A stretch of 24,925 bases of DNA from positions 1-24,925 of the forward strand of contig JAZNOW010000047.1 of NCBI GenBank assembly GCA_045589355.1, read 5' to 3'. Below are positions 4,615 to 11,591 of the stretch, piece by piece. The notes under the pieces are model-generated. The model was given only the letters and a program-made list of their open reading frames with translations, searched no databases and was not told where the DNA came from. Made by a program: the position numbers and the translations under genes. Each line of letters begins with the position of its first letter. Position 1 is the stretch's first letter. Source of the stretch: RUG563 sp045589355. Its GTDB lineage: Bacteria; Bacillota; Clostridia; Christensenellales; Aristaeellaceae.

Positions 4615-7101
4615 ATGACGGAAAACAAAGGCTTTTTCCTGAACAAAGAAACGGGCTATTTTGAAAATCACGGCGTCACCGTGATGGCGTTCAATGATAT
4701 TTATGCCGCCGGGCATCAGAGCGGCGTGTGCCTCATCATGCACGGCAACCGGGTGGCCACCAACGGCGATCTGCGTCTGGAACAAACCCCCGGCCAGTGG
4801 CAGCCCCTGCCCCGGGATCTGGACCGGGTGGTGGATGCGGAAAACCATAGGATCACCACCACCCTGCAATACCCGGACGAGCGCTGGCACATGAAGGGCT
4901 TTAACCCCATGATCTACCCGGATGTGCATCTGACTTACCATGTGCATGTGCAGGCGGAAGGGGATTCCCTCCGGGTGTGGGTGGACCTGGATACCCCCAT
5001 TCCGGATTTTCTGGTGGGCAAGTGCTGCTTCAATATGGAACTGTTCCCCGGCGCGCTCTTTGGCAAGCCCTGGGTGATGGACGATAAGCAGGGCATTTTC
5101 CCCCGCCAGCCCATGGGCCCCACCCTTGCCATGCCCGGCAATTACGCGCATGCCATGGCCGCCCCCACCGATACGGAGGTGGTGGCGGATAAAGAGCATC
5201 TTTCCGGTTATCATCAGGGGTACAACCCCATCATTGCAGACGAATTGATCGCTGCGCCCTATGCCGTGGGCAAGCGCTTCACCAGCCGGCCGGATGATCC
5301 CTACAACCGGTTTACTGTGGAAGCGGTGCGTGGTGAAATCAAGTTTTATGACGGGCGCATGAACCACAACAACGGCTGGTTTGTACTCAGCAGCGAAGTG
5401 CCTGCCGGGGCCACCGAAAAGGCCGTGGAATGGGTGATCACCCCTTCCGTGGTGGAAGATTGGCTGTATTCCCCGGTGGTGCAAACGTCCCAGGTGGGGT
5501 ACCTGCCCGGCCAGGACAAGCAGGCTGTGATTGAACTGGACAAGCGGGATCACAGCCGGGGCGACGTGGTGCTGCAGAAGATCACGGCGGAAGGCACCTT
5601 CCCCGTGTGCACCCTGGAAAAGAAGGAATGGGGCTGTTTCCTGCGCTACCAGTACCTGACGGCGGATTTTTCCCACATCACGGAAGAGGGCCTGTATCAG
5701 GTGGTTTACGGCGGCAGCGCGTCCAGCGTGTTCCGCATTGCCAGGGATATTTACGACCGCGGTGTGTGGCAGCCTGTGCTGGAATATTTCCTGCCGGTGC
5801 AGATGTGTCACATGCGCGTCAGCGAAAAATACCGGGTGTGGCATGGCCTGTGCCACAAGGACGACGCGCTCATGGCCCGGGTGAACTTCAATCATTTTGA
5901 CGGCTACGCCCAGGGCCCCGATACCCTGACCAAATATCAGCCCGGGGAACATGTGCCGGGCCTGAACAAGGGCGGCTGGCATGACGCCGGGGACTTTGAC
6001 CTGCGTGTGGAAAGCCAGGCGGGGGAAAGCTACATTCTCTCCCTCATTTACGAAACCTTCGGTGTGGAATGGGATTCCACCACCATCGATCAGGAAAAGC
6101 AGATCACCGAAATCCACCAGCCCGACGGCAAGAACGATATCCTGCAGCAGATCGAGCATGGCGCTCTGACCGTGGTGGGCGGCTGGAAGGCACTGGGCCG
6201 GCTGTACCGCGGCATCATCTGCAATGATCTGCGCCAGTATGTGCTGCTGGGGGATGCCGCTGCCATGACCGACGGCGAAGCGGGCAATGAGGACGACCGC
6301 TGGGTGTTCACCGAGGACAACCCCTTCCGGGAACTGACCACTGCGGCCCAGCTGGCCGGCGTTTCCCGGGCGCTGAAGGGCTTCAATGATGATCTTTCCC
6401 GTGATGCGCTGGATGCCGCCAAAGCCCTCTGGCAGGTGACCGATTGGAACCGCAACGAGTTTGCCCGTATGGCCAGGGTGCATGCGGCGGCGGAACTTCT
6501 GATCACCACCGGCGACGATGAATACCGGCAGCACCTGCTTTCCGAAATGGGCTTTATTGCGGAAAAAATCCAGCGGCTGGGCTGGATGGCCTGCCGTGCC
6601 ATGAAGGCGGTCAATGATCCGGCTTTTGAAAAGGCGCTGCGGGATGCGCTGCTGCCCCTGAAGGAGGAGCTGGCCGCCCAGAGCACCGAAACCCCCTACG
6701 GCATTCCTTACCGCCCCCACATCTGGGGCGCCGGCTGGTTGATCCAGAGCCTGGGCTTCCAGTACTATTTCCTGCAGGATGCGTTCCCCGATCTTTTCCC
6801 CAAGCATCTGGTGGGCCATGCCCTTAACTTTATCCTGGGCTGTCATCCCGGCAGCAATACCGCTTCCTTCGCTTCCGGTGTGGGCGCCGTATCGGCCACC
6901 ATGGCCTATGGCATGAACCGGGCTGATTTCTCCTACATCCCCGGCGGCGTGGTGTCCGGCACCGCCCTGATCCGCCCCGATTTCCCCGAACTGCTGCCCT
7001 GGCCCTTCCTTTGGCAGCAAACGGAATATGTGCTGGGCGGCGGCAGCAGCAATTATATGTTCCTGGTGCTGGCAGTGAAGAAACTGTTTGGCGAGGCTTG
7101 A
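4615..7101 (+). CDS. glycoside hydrolase family 9 enzyme, no signal peptide
   Basis: 828 residues. Residues 1 to about 280 form a beta-rich N-terminal region I do not recognise. Residues about 285-375 look like the immunoglobulin-like domain that precedes many GH9 catalytic domains (QTSQVGYLPG...YQVVYGG). From about 380 comes the (alpha/alpha)6 domain: GGWHDAGDFD holds the catalytic DAGD (D457, D460), and WQQTEYVLGGGSSNYMF near the end supplies the acid Glu (E804). The usual PHHR motif is not seen; the region reads SFASGVGAVSATMAYGMNR, so subsites probably differ from true cellulases. No signal peptide, dockerin or carbohydrate-binding module is present, pointing to a cytoplasmic enzyme acting on imported oligosaccharides (inference; cytoplasmic exo-glucosaminidase-type GH9 enzymes are known). 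The stop codon falls inside a 26-bp direct repeat (7096-7121). GGAG precedes the start. Confidence 0.88.
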   Translation: MTENKGFFLNKETGYFENHGVTVMAFNDIYAAGHQSGVCLIMHGNRVATNGDLRLEQTPGQWQPLPRDLDRVVDAENHRITTTLQYPDERWHMKGFNPMIYPDVHLTYHVHVQAEGDSLRVWVDLDTPIPDFLVGKCCFNMELFPGALFGKPWVMDDKQGIFPRQPMGPTLAMPGNYAHAMAAPTDTEVVADKEHLSGYHQGYNPIIADELIAAPYAVGKRFTSRPDDPYNRFTVEAVRGEIKFYDGRMNHNNGWFVLSSEVPAGATEKAVEWVITPSVVEDWLYSPVVQTSQVGYLPGQDKQAVIELDKRDHSRGDVVLQKITAEGTFPVCTLEKKEWGCFLRYQYLTADFSHITEEGLYQVVYGGSASSVFRIARDIYDRGVWQPVLEYFLPVQMCHMRVSEKYRVWHGLCHKDDALMARVNFNHFDGYAQGPDTLTKYQPGEHVPGLNKGGWHDAGDFDLRVESQAGESYILSLIYETFGVEWDSTTIDQEKQITEIHQPDGKNDILQQIEHGALTVVGGWKALGRLYRGIICNDLRQYVLLGDAAAMTDGEAGNEDDRWVFTEDNPFRELTTAAQLAGVSRALKGFNDDLSRDALDAAKALWQVTDWNRNEFARMARVHAAAELLITTGDDEYRQHLLSEMGFIAEKIQRLGWMACRAMKAVNDPAFEKALRDALLPLKEELAAQSTETPYGIPYRPHIWGAGWLIQSLGFQYYFLQDAFPDLFPKHLVGHALNFILGCHPGSNTASFASGVGAVSATMAYGMNRADFSYIPGGVVSGTALIRPDFPELLPWPFLWQQTEYVLGGGSSNYMFLVLAVKKLFGEA

Positions 7102-7311
7102 GGAGACGTTTCGGGGGCTGCACGGCAGGGATAAAAGGCCCTGCACCCAATGCGCGAAATTTCCGGCGCGGATGAACCGTGTTGTTTCCGCGTGCAGCTT
7201 GAGGAGACGTTTCGGGGGCTGCGCGCCCCCGCGCCCCACGGCAGGGGCATTGCCCCTGCACCCAGTAAGCGATAAAACGAGGGTTGCTGAAACTTGTTGT
7301 TTCCGCATGAG
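7096..7311 (+). repeat. tandem pair of about 100-bp palindromic units
   Basis: A 26-bp sequence starting GCTTGAGGAGACG and ending GGGGGCTGC occurs at 7096-7121 and 7197-7222, and its first nine bases recur at 7312. The units (7096-7196 and 7197-7311) continue with a CAGGG/CCCTG hairpin (7125-7144; 7241-7259), then ACCCA, GCGA, and GTTTCCGC[G/A]TG. The junctions form hairpins GTTTCC-N13-GGAGAC (7184-7208) and GTTTCC-N13-GGAAAC (7299-7323). No protein-coding frame is credible here. Confidence 0.85.
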
Positions 7312-7525
7312 GCTTGAGGAAACCAAGCAATTTCAGCCACGGGCGCAATGAAAACGATAAAAATAGCGGCCGAGAGAATATATTCTCTCGCCGCTTATTT
7401 TTTCGTTTTCCCCGGATGCCAGGGCATCCGGTTGGCGGTGGAACACCGCCGGCCCGTGGCGGCAGTGCCGCAGCCAATTCGCAAAGAAACAATCTTATTT
7501 TTCCAAAGGGTTTCTGTGTGTTTCT
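7197..7525 (+). repeat. composite structured intergenic element, copy 1
   Basis: Ordered stems: Pa GGGGGC/GCCCCC loop TGCGC (7214-7230); Pb GCAGGGGC/GCCCCTGC loop ATT (7241-7259); P0 GTTTCC/GGAAAC with 13-nt loop (7299-7323); outer P1 GCCACGGGC/GCCCGTGGC (7336-7344 with 7452-7460) enclosing P2 GCGG-CGAGAGAA/TTCTCTCG-CCGC loop TATA (7366-7394), P3 CCGGATGC/GCATCCGG (7412-7431) and P4 GGCGGTG-GAA-CACCGCC (7434-7450); then P5 GCGGC-AGT-GCCGC (7459-7471) and P6 AGAAAC/GTTTCT with 19-nt loop (7485-7515). P2 has A- and T-runs on its sides and resembles a terminator. A second copy at 18614-18947 has the same order and spacing with compensating stem changes. Function unknown. Confidence 0.8.
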
Positions 7526-7540
7526 TGGGGGAAGACGACA

Positions 7541-7591
7541 ATCCCTCAGGCCCTGCGGGCCAGCTCCCTTTACACAAGGGAGCCTTTTTTT
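7541..7591 (+). terminator. terminator-type repeat (CCCTCAG...GGGAGCC-T7)
   Basis: ATCCCTCAG, a small hairpin GGCCC-TGC-GGGCC (7549-7561), then AGCTCCCTT-TACAC-AAGGGAGC (7563-7583) followed by C and seven T. The second hairpin is a strong intrinsic terminator on the plus strand, suitable for ending GH9 transcription. From memory, similar CCCTCAG...CTCCC...GGGAG units are scattered through related gut Clostridia genomes, so this is likely a repeat-family member. Confidence 0.75.
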
Positions 7592-7773
7592 CTTGTTTCA
7601 GTGGGAAATTGTTTGCTAGATAAGATGAGTAAGTTCCGCCACTGGGTCCAGGTGTGAAATCCCTTAGGGTTCCTCGTGCCACAGCGGGAAACAGTTGGTT
7701 AGATAAGCCAAGCAATTTCCGCTTCTGGGTGCAGGGCCGATGGCCCTGCTGGGTTCAGGTATGAAATCCCTGG
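7592..7773 (-). repeat. two related palindromic units in minus orientation
   Basis: Read on the minus strand from 7773, two units share AGGGATTTCA, ACCTG, ACCCAG, GCGGAA, CTTATCTA and TTTCCC. The first (about 7773-7680) contains GCAGGGCC-ATC-GGCCCTGC (7749-7731) and pairs GCGGAAA with TTTCCCGC; the second (about 7669-7592) lacks that hairpin but pairs CAGTGG/GGAA with TTCC/CACTG. They begin immediately after the purN stop. The CAGGG/CCCTG-ACCC core relates them to the plus-strand units at 7096-7311. Confidence 0.65.
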
Positions 7774-8367
7774 TCAGCCCAAGGGGATTTTGCCGTTGAC
7801 AATCTCAGAAATGACATCCACCAGAAATGTATGTTCTTTTTCCAATACCCGTGCAGCAAGGGTTTCGGGGGAGTCGGATTCAAAAACCGGAACGGTTGTC
7901 TGGGCAACAATTTCGCCGCTGTCATATTCAGCGTTGACCCTGTGAATGGTAACGCCGGTTTCTTTTTCCCTTGCATTGATTACGGCAGTATGCACATGGA
8001 TGCCGTACATTCCCTTGCCGCCGAACTTTGGCAGCAAGGCAGGATGAATATTGAATATCCTGTTATGATACTTTTCCAGAACAGATGCATGCAGCAGCCG
8101 CATGTATCCTGCCAGAAAGATGATATCAATATGATATTCGGCCAGGGCCTCCAGAATTTTTTCGGCCAGCTGATTTTCGTTTTCAAACTGTTTGATGCTC
8201 AGATGAAAAGCGGGAATATGTTCGTTCTGCGCCCTTTGCAAGGCCATGGAATCGCCGTTGTTGCTGATAACAACCGCCACGCGGGCATTGATTTTGTTGC
8301 TTTTGCATCCGTCTACAATGGCTTGTAAATCGCTTCCGCCGTGAGAGGCAAAGACTGCAATATTCAT
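7774..8367 (-). CDS. purN: phosphoribosylglycinamide formyltransferase (GAR transformylase)
   Basis: 197 residues covering the whole formyltransferase fold. Known role: transfers formyl from 10-formyltetrahydrofolate to GAR in step 3 of purine synthesis, in the cytosol. Seen: N-terminal MNIAVFASHGGSDLQAIVDG (the phosphate-binding GGS loop), the catalytic NIHPALLPKFGGKGMYG block with Asn and His, and ETGVTIHRVNAEYDSGEIVAQ with the essential Asp. ATG 8367 has AGAAGGAG upstream. No other pur genes are in the window. A terminator-like hairpin ends 15 bases before the start codon, so expression must come by readthrough or a promoter I cannot place. The stop codon is followed directly by palindromic repeats. 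Confidence 0.93.
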   Translation of the reverse strand: MNIAVFASHGGSDLQAIVDGCKSNKINARVAVVISNNGDSMALQRAQNEHIPAFHLSIKQFENENQLAEKILEALAEYHIDIIFLAGYMRLLHASVLEKYHNRIFNIHPALLPKFGGKGMYGIHVHTAVINAREKETGVTIHRVNAEYDSGEIVAQTTVPVFESDSPETLAARVLEKEHTFLVDVISEIVNGKIPLG

Positions 8368-8382
8368 ACGTTCTCCTTCTGT

Positions 8383-8419
8383 AAAAAAGTAAGAACAAGG
8401 GCCGTGAAAGCCCTTGTTC
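8383..8419 (-). terminator. terminator-like hairpin between the aminopeptidase and purN
   Basis: Perfect 10-bp stem GAACAAGGGC/GCCCTTGTTC (8393-8402 with 8410-8419), followed on the minus strand by TTACTTTTTT. On the plus strand it is also followed by GTTTTTT. It lies between the aminopeptidase stop (8434) and the purN ribosome binding site, leaving no room for a promoter downstream of it. Confidence 0.75.
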
Positions 8420-8433
8420 GTTTTTTGAAAATG

Positions 8434-9669
8434 TCAGATGACGAAATTGCCGTGATCGAAGACGGTAACGGTGGAGCCGTCCTGACGGATGCCTTCGATA
8501 TGCATTTCCCGGGAGCCGAACATGAAATCCACATGGGCCATGGAGTAATTGGCGCCGGCTTCGTTCAGCTGTTCCTGGCTCATTTCGGTGCCGCCCTGAA
8601 CGTTCATGGGGTAAGCGCGGCCCAGGGCCAGATGGCAGGAAGCGTTTTCGTCAAAGAGGGTGTTGTAGAAAAGAATGCCGGTTTCCCGGATGGGGGAATC
8701 GTAGCTGATGAGGGCCACTTCGCCAAGGCGGCTGCTGCCTTCGTCAAATTCCACCAGGTTTTTCAGGGTATCCTGTTCCTTTTCGGCGCCGAAGGAAACC
8801 ACTTTGCCGTCCTTGAATTCCAGCCAGAAGTTTTCGATCAGCTTGCCCTGGTAATTGAGGGGCATGGAGGCCACCACTTTACCGTTCACGCCGTTTTTGT
8901 GGGGCATGCAGAAGTTTTCTTCGGTGGGCATGTTGGGGTTAAAGAGGATGCCCTTGGTGGAGTATTCGCAGCCGCCGGCCCACACATGGTTGGGCACCAG
9001 TTCCACGGTAAGGTCGGTGCCCAGTTCGTTGGTGAAGTGCAGGGCCTTGAAGTTGTAATCGTTCAGCAGTTTGGAATGGCCGGTAATGCGTTCGTTGTGT
9101 GCTTTCCATTCGGCCACGGGGTCGTTGTCTTCACTGACGCGGACGCTCATGAGGATGGCGTCCATCAGCTTTGCCACGGCTTCGTCTTCGGGAAGAGCGG
9201 GGAACACTTTTTTGGCCCAGCCGGCGCTGGGGAGGGCCACGATGGTCCACTGGCCGTCGTTGTTCATGGTGTACTTCATCAGGGGCGCAAATTTCTTGCT
9301 GCCGGCGATCTGTACAGCCTGCATCTTTTCGGGATCCACGTCCTTCATCAGGCCGGGGGTACCGCTCATGATGTTCAGGAAGCAGCAGCCCTTTTCCTGG
9401 GCCCAGGCACGCTTGTCATAGGCCCACTGGGGGATATCGGCAAGGGTTTCCAGGGTGCAGCTTTTGTAGGTCATGAGGGAAATTTGTTCGTCGCTCCAGT
9501 TCACCTGCACTTCGCCGGCGCCGGCTTCATAGGCTTCCTTGACGCACATGCGCACAAAGGCGTAATCGGTGACGGAGGCGCTGATGACCAGCAGCTGTCC
9601 GGGCTGTACGTTGGCGCCGATGCGGACGGCCAGTTTTGCATACTTTTGCATTACGTTTTCGCTTGCCAT
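8434..9669 (-). CDS. M29-family metallo-aminopeptidase (AmpS/PepS-like)
   Basis: 411 residues. Family M29 enzymes are cytosolic, two-metal aminopeptidases of broad specificity that trim short peptides. The C-terminal half shows the expected blocks in order: NELGTDLTVEL (first Glu ligand), PTEENFCMPHKNGVNGKV (second Glu), LFDENASCHLALG (Glu and His) and SMAHVDFMFGS (His, Asp), so all ligands appear intact. The N-terminal half has the usual Rossmann-like lobe (QPGQLLVISASV). ATG 9669 is chosen for its AAGGAAGGAA site and family-like MASENVMQKYAKLAV start; upstream in-frame codons overlap a hairpin. It follows degV and precedes purN, with terminator-like hairpins on both sides. Confidence 0.9.
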   Translation of the reverse strand: MASENVMQKYAKLAVRIGANVQPGQLLVISASVTDYAFVRMCVKEAYEAGAGEVQVNWSDEQISLMTYKSCTLETLADIPQWAYDKRAWAQEKGCCFLNIMSGTPGLMKDVDPEKMQAVQIAGSKKFAPLMKYTMNNDGQWTIVALPSAGWAKKVFPALPEDEAVAKLMDAILMSVRVSEDNDPVAEWKAHNERITGHSKLLNDYNFKALHFTNELGTDLTVELVPNHVWAGGCEYSTKGILFNPNMPTEENFCMPHKNGVNGKVVASMPLNYQGKLIENFWLEFKDGKVVSFGAEKEQDTLKNLVEFDEGSSRLGEVALISYDSPIRETGILFYNTLFDENASCHLALGRAYPMNVQGGTEMSQEQLNEAGANYSMAHVDFMFGSREMHIEGIRQDGSTVTVFDHGNFVI

Positions 9670-9695
9670 AAATAATTCCTTCCTTTCTTTCATGG

Positions 9696-9750
9696 AAAAA
9701 CTTCCTGCATCGGTGCAGGAAGCTTTTTGCAGCGAAAAAAGGCGCTGCAC
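9696..9750 (-). terminator. tandem hairpins ending degV
   Basis: On the minus strand, after the degV stop, come TGCAGCG/CGCTGCA (9749-9743 with 9734-9728, T-rich loop) and then CTTCCTGCA-CCGA-TGCAGGAAG (9722-9701) followed by TTTTT (9700-9696). The second is a good intrinsic terminator. It ends only 26 bases before the aminopeptidase start. Confidence 0.75.
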
Positions 9751-9757
9751 CTTTTTA

Positions 9758-10639
9758 TTACATGACACGTTCCCGGCCCATGAAGCAGACGGCCAGGGTG
9801 CCGGGTCCGCAGTGGGCGCCGATGACGGGGCCGATCATCTGCAGGCGGATTTCCTTGATTTCGGGGATGCGGGCCTTTACGATCTCGGCCAGCTTTGCGG
9901 CTTCTTCTTCAGCGTCGGCATGGAGCAGGATCAGCGTCTGTTCGCCGGCGTTTTCGATGTTTTCAGCCACCCGTTCGGCAATGGTTTTCATGGCTTTTTT
10001 GCTGCCCTGCACCTTGTCCACGGCGTCAATTTTGCCGCCCTTGCCCAAGGTGAGGATGGGCTTGATGCTGAGCATGCTGCCGAAAACGGCGCTGGTGGCG
10101 GAAATGCGGCCGCCGCGGCGCAGGTATTTGAGGTCGTCCACCGTCATCCACACCTGGGCGCGGAAGCGGTTTTCCAGAAGCCAGGCTTCAATTTCTTCCA
10201 TGGTGGCGCCGGCCAGGTACATATCGTGGGCCTTGAGCACCAGCAGCGTCATGGGGGCAGAGATGGACATGGTATCCACCACGATCATCTTGCGTTCGGG
10301 ATACTTTTTCAGCAGTTCTTCCCGGGCTTCAAAGATGTTGAGGATGGTGTTGGACATTTTGGAGGAGAAGGCCACGAACAGGATGTCCTTGCCTTCCTTC
10401 AGGATGGGCTCAAAATAGTCCACATACACGGGGGTGGAGAGCAGGGAAGTGCTGGGGGCGGCACCGGCGCGCATTTTGGCGAAGAATTCCTTTTCCACGC
10501 CGGCGCGGCCGTTATCGTCAAAATACTCCTGGCCGTCCAGGATGTAGGGCATTTTCACAACGGGAATATTGCGTTCGTCAGCGATGGAATAGAGAAGATC
10601 GCTGTCGCTATCGGTCATAAAAACGTAGGTTTGTTCCAT
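9758..10639 (-). CDS. DegV family fatty-acid-binding protein
   Basis: 293 residues, the usual DegV length. DegV (EDD-fold) proteins bind a fatty acid and in Firmicutes deliver exogenous fatty acids to the FakA kinase as FakB; no fakA gene is in the window. Seen: N-terminal TYVFMTDSDSDL, the STSLLSTPVYVDYF segment, ILFVAFSSKMSNT, DTMSISAPMTLLV, DDLKYLRRGGRIS, and C-terminal IGPVIGAHCGPGTLAVCF, in the family order. ATG 10639 has GAGGGG at good spacing. It has its own promoter (10674-10702), divergent from radC. Confidence 0.92.
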   Translation of the reverse strand: MEQTYVFMTDSDSDLLYSIADERNIPVVKMPYILDGQEYFDDNGRAGVEKEFFAKMRAGAAPSTSLLSTPVYVDYFEPILKEGKDILFVAFSSKMSNTILNIFEAREELLKKYPERKMIVVDTMSISAPMTLLVLKAHDMYLAGATMEEIEAWLLENRFRAQVWMTVDDLKYLRRGGRISATSAVFGSMLSIKPILTLGKGGKIDAVDKVQGSKKAMKTIAERVAENIENAGEQTLILLHADAEEEAAKLAEIVKARIPEIKEIRLQMIGPVIGAHCGPGTLAVCFMGRERVM

Positions 10640-10673
10640 ACTTTTTTCCCCTCTCATAAAAGATTGCCACATT

Positions 10674-10702
10674 ATTATACACGAAGCTTTATGAAATTGC
10701 AA
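10674..10702 (-). promoter_or_regulatory. promoter of degV
   Basis: Minus strand: -35 TTGCAA (10702-10697), 17 bases, -10 TATAAT (10679-10674). A short leader of about 30 nt carries GAGGGG. Confidence 0.8.
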
Positions 10703-10748
10703 CATTTACAGCTCTCCTGACGAAACAGGGAATTTTTGTGCATTTTAC

Positions 10749-10777
10749 TTGCGGGTGTGCAGGGGGTATGCTAAAAT
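10749..10777 (+). promoter_or_regulatory. promoter of the radC operon
   Basis: TTGCGG (10749-10754), 17 bases, extended TGC and TAAAAT (10772-10777). It drives radC, the YdcF-like gene and yitT. Confidence 0.7.
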
Positions 10778-10808
10778 AAGGGAGATATTGAATGGGGAGA
10801 GATAGAGC

Positions 10809-11591
10809 GTGGAACATACGGGACACCGCGAGCGGCTTCGTATGCGGTTTGAGCAAAATCAGCTGAACGGCTTTTCGGACCATGAGGTGCTGGAGCTAAT
10901 GTTGACCTATGCCATTCCCAGGGTGGACGTAAACCCTCTGGCCCATCGGCTGATGGACAGGTTCGGCTCCCTTTCCGGGGTGATGGAAGCCACCGCCGGG
11001 GAATTGATGCAGGTGAAGGGCATGGGGGAAAGAAGCGCTGCCTTTATCACCATGCTTTTGCCTGTGCTGCGCCGTTACCGGAAAGACCGGCTGACGGTGC
11101 GCACCAAGATCAAAACCTATGCCCAGCTGGCAGAATACTGCGCTTCCCTTTTCATCGGCTGCCATGAAGAAAGGTTTTACCTCTTGTGCTTTGACGCCAA
11201 ACTGCAGCTGACCAAGGAAATGCTGATCGGCACCGGCTCCATGCAGGCGGTGCAGGTGCTGCCGCGCCAGGTGGTGCGGGAAGCCATGCGGGCCAACGCC
11301 GTTTCCGTGGTGGTGACCCATAACCATCCCTCCGGCATGCCGGAGCCTTCCCAGGCCGATGCGGACCTGACCTGCGGCATCCGCGATGCCTTGCAGATGG
11401 TGGAAATCAAGCTGGTGGACCATGTGGTGGTGGGCGCGCAGGCGGTGTACAGCTTCCAGCGAGACCATGTGCTGCCCCTGCAGACGGAGGAAGATACGGT
11501 CTATATGGCGGCGGAAGATAACCGCCTGCTGAAAAGAATGGGAACGGAGAAAAATATATGCAGGGAAGACGAAGAATTATTATGGGATTGA
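10809..11591 (+). CDS. radC: RadC/YsxA-family JAMM-domain protein
   Basis: 260 residues starting at GTG, with GGGGAG upstream. Residues 1-90 include the helix-hairpin-helix segment (ELMQVKGMGERSAAF) that would contact DNA. Residues about 100-230 form the JAMM/MPN+ metal site: H171, H173, S175 and D184 in THNHPSGMPEPSQADAD. The family was once linked to DNA repair; its reaction is still unclear. The C-terminal tail of about 25 residues after residue 230 is longer than usual and overlaps the start of the next gene by 34 bases. Confidence 0.92.
   Translation: MEHTGHRERLRMRFEQNQLNGFSDHEVLELMLTYAIPRVDVNPLAHRLMDRFGSLSGVMEATAGELMQVKGMGERSAAFITMLLPVLRRYRKDRLTVRTKIKTYAQLAEYCASLFIGCHEERFYLLCFDAKLQLTKEMLIGTGSMQAVQVLPRQVVREAMRANAVSVVVTHNHPSGMPEPSQADADLTCGIRDALQMVEIKLVDHVVVGAQAVYSFQRDHVLPLQTEEDTVYMAAEDNRLLKRMGTEKNICREDEELLWD

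Noticed and set aside
4528..7326. Minus-strand open frame of 932 codons
   Set aside because: It lies antisense across the GH9 gene, has His/Gly/Gln-rich content, no family motif and no ribosome binding site; the GH9 motifs are clear on the other strand.
7197..7525. Insertion sequence or classical MITE
   Set aside because: No terminal inverted repeats at the element edges, no target duplication and no transposase were seen; a non-autonomous element without these marks is not excluded.
7314..7623. Open frames of 90-100 codons in the first repeat cluster
   Set aside because: They cross several perfect hairpins, differ in phase between element copies, and have no ribosome binding site.
7096..7773. 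CRISPR array
   Set aside because: Repeats are few, unequal in spacing, palindromic and diverged, and no cas gene is present.
8367..8434. Purine riboswitch before purN
   Set aside because: The 66-base gap holds only a simple hairpin and the ribosome binding site; no aptamer-like junction fits.
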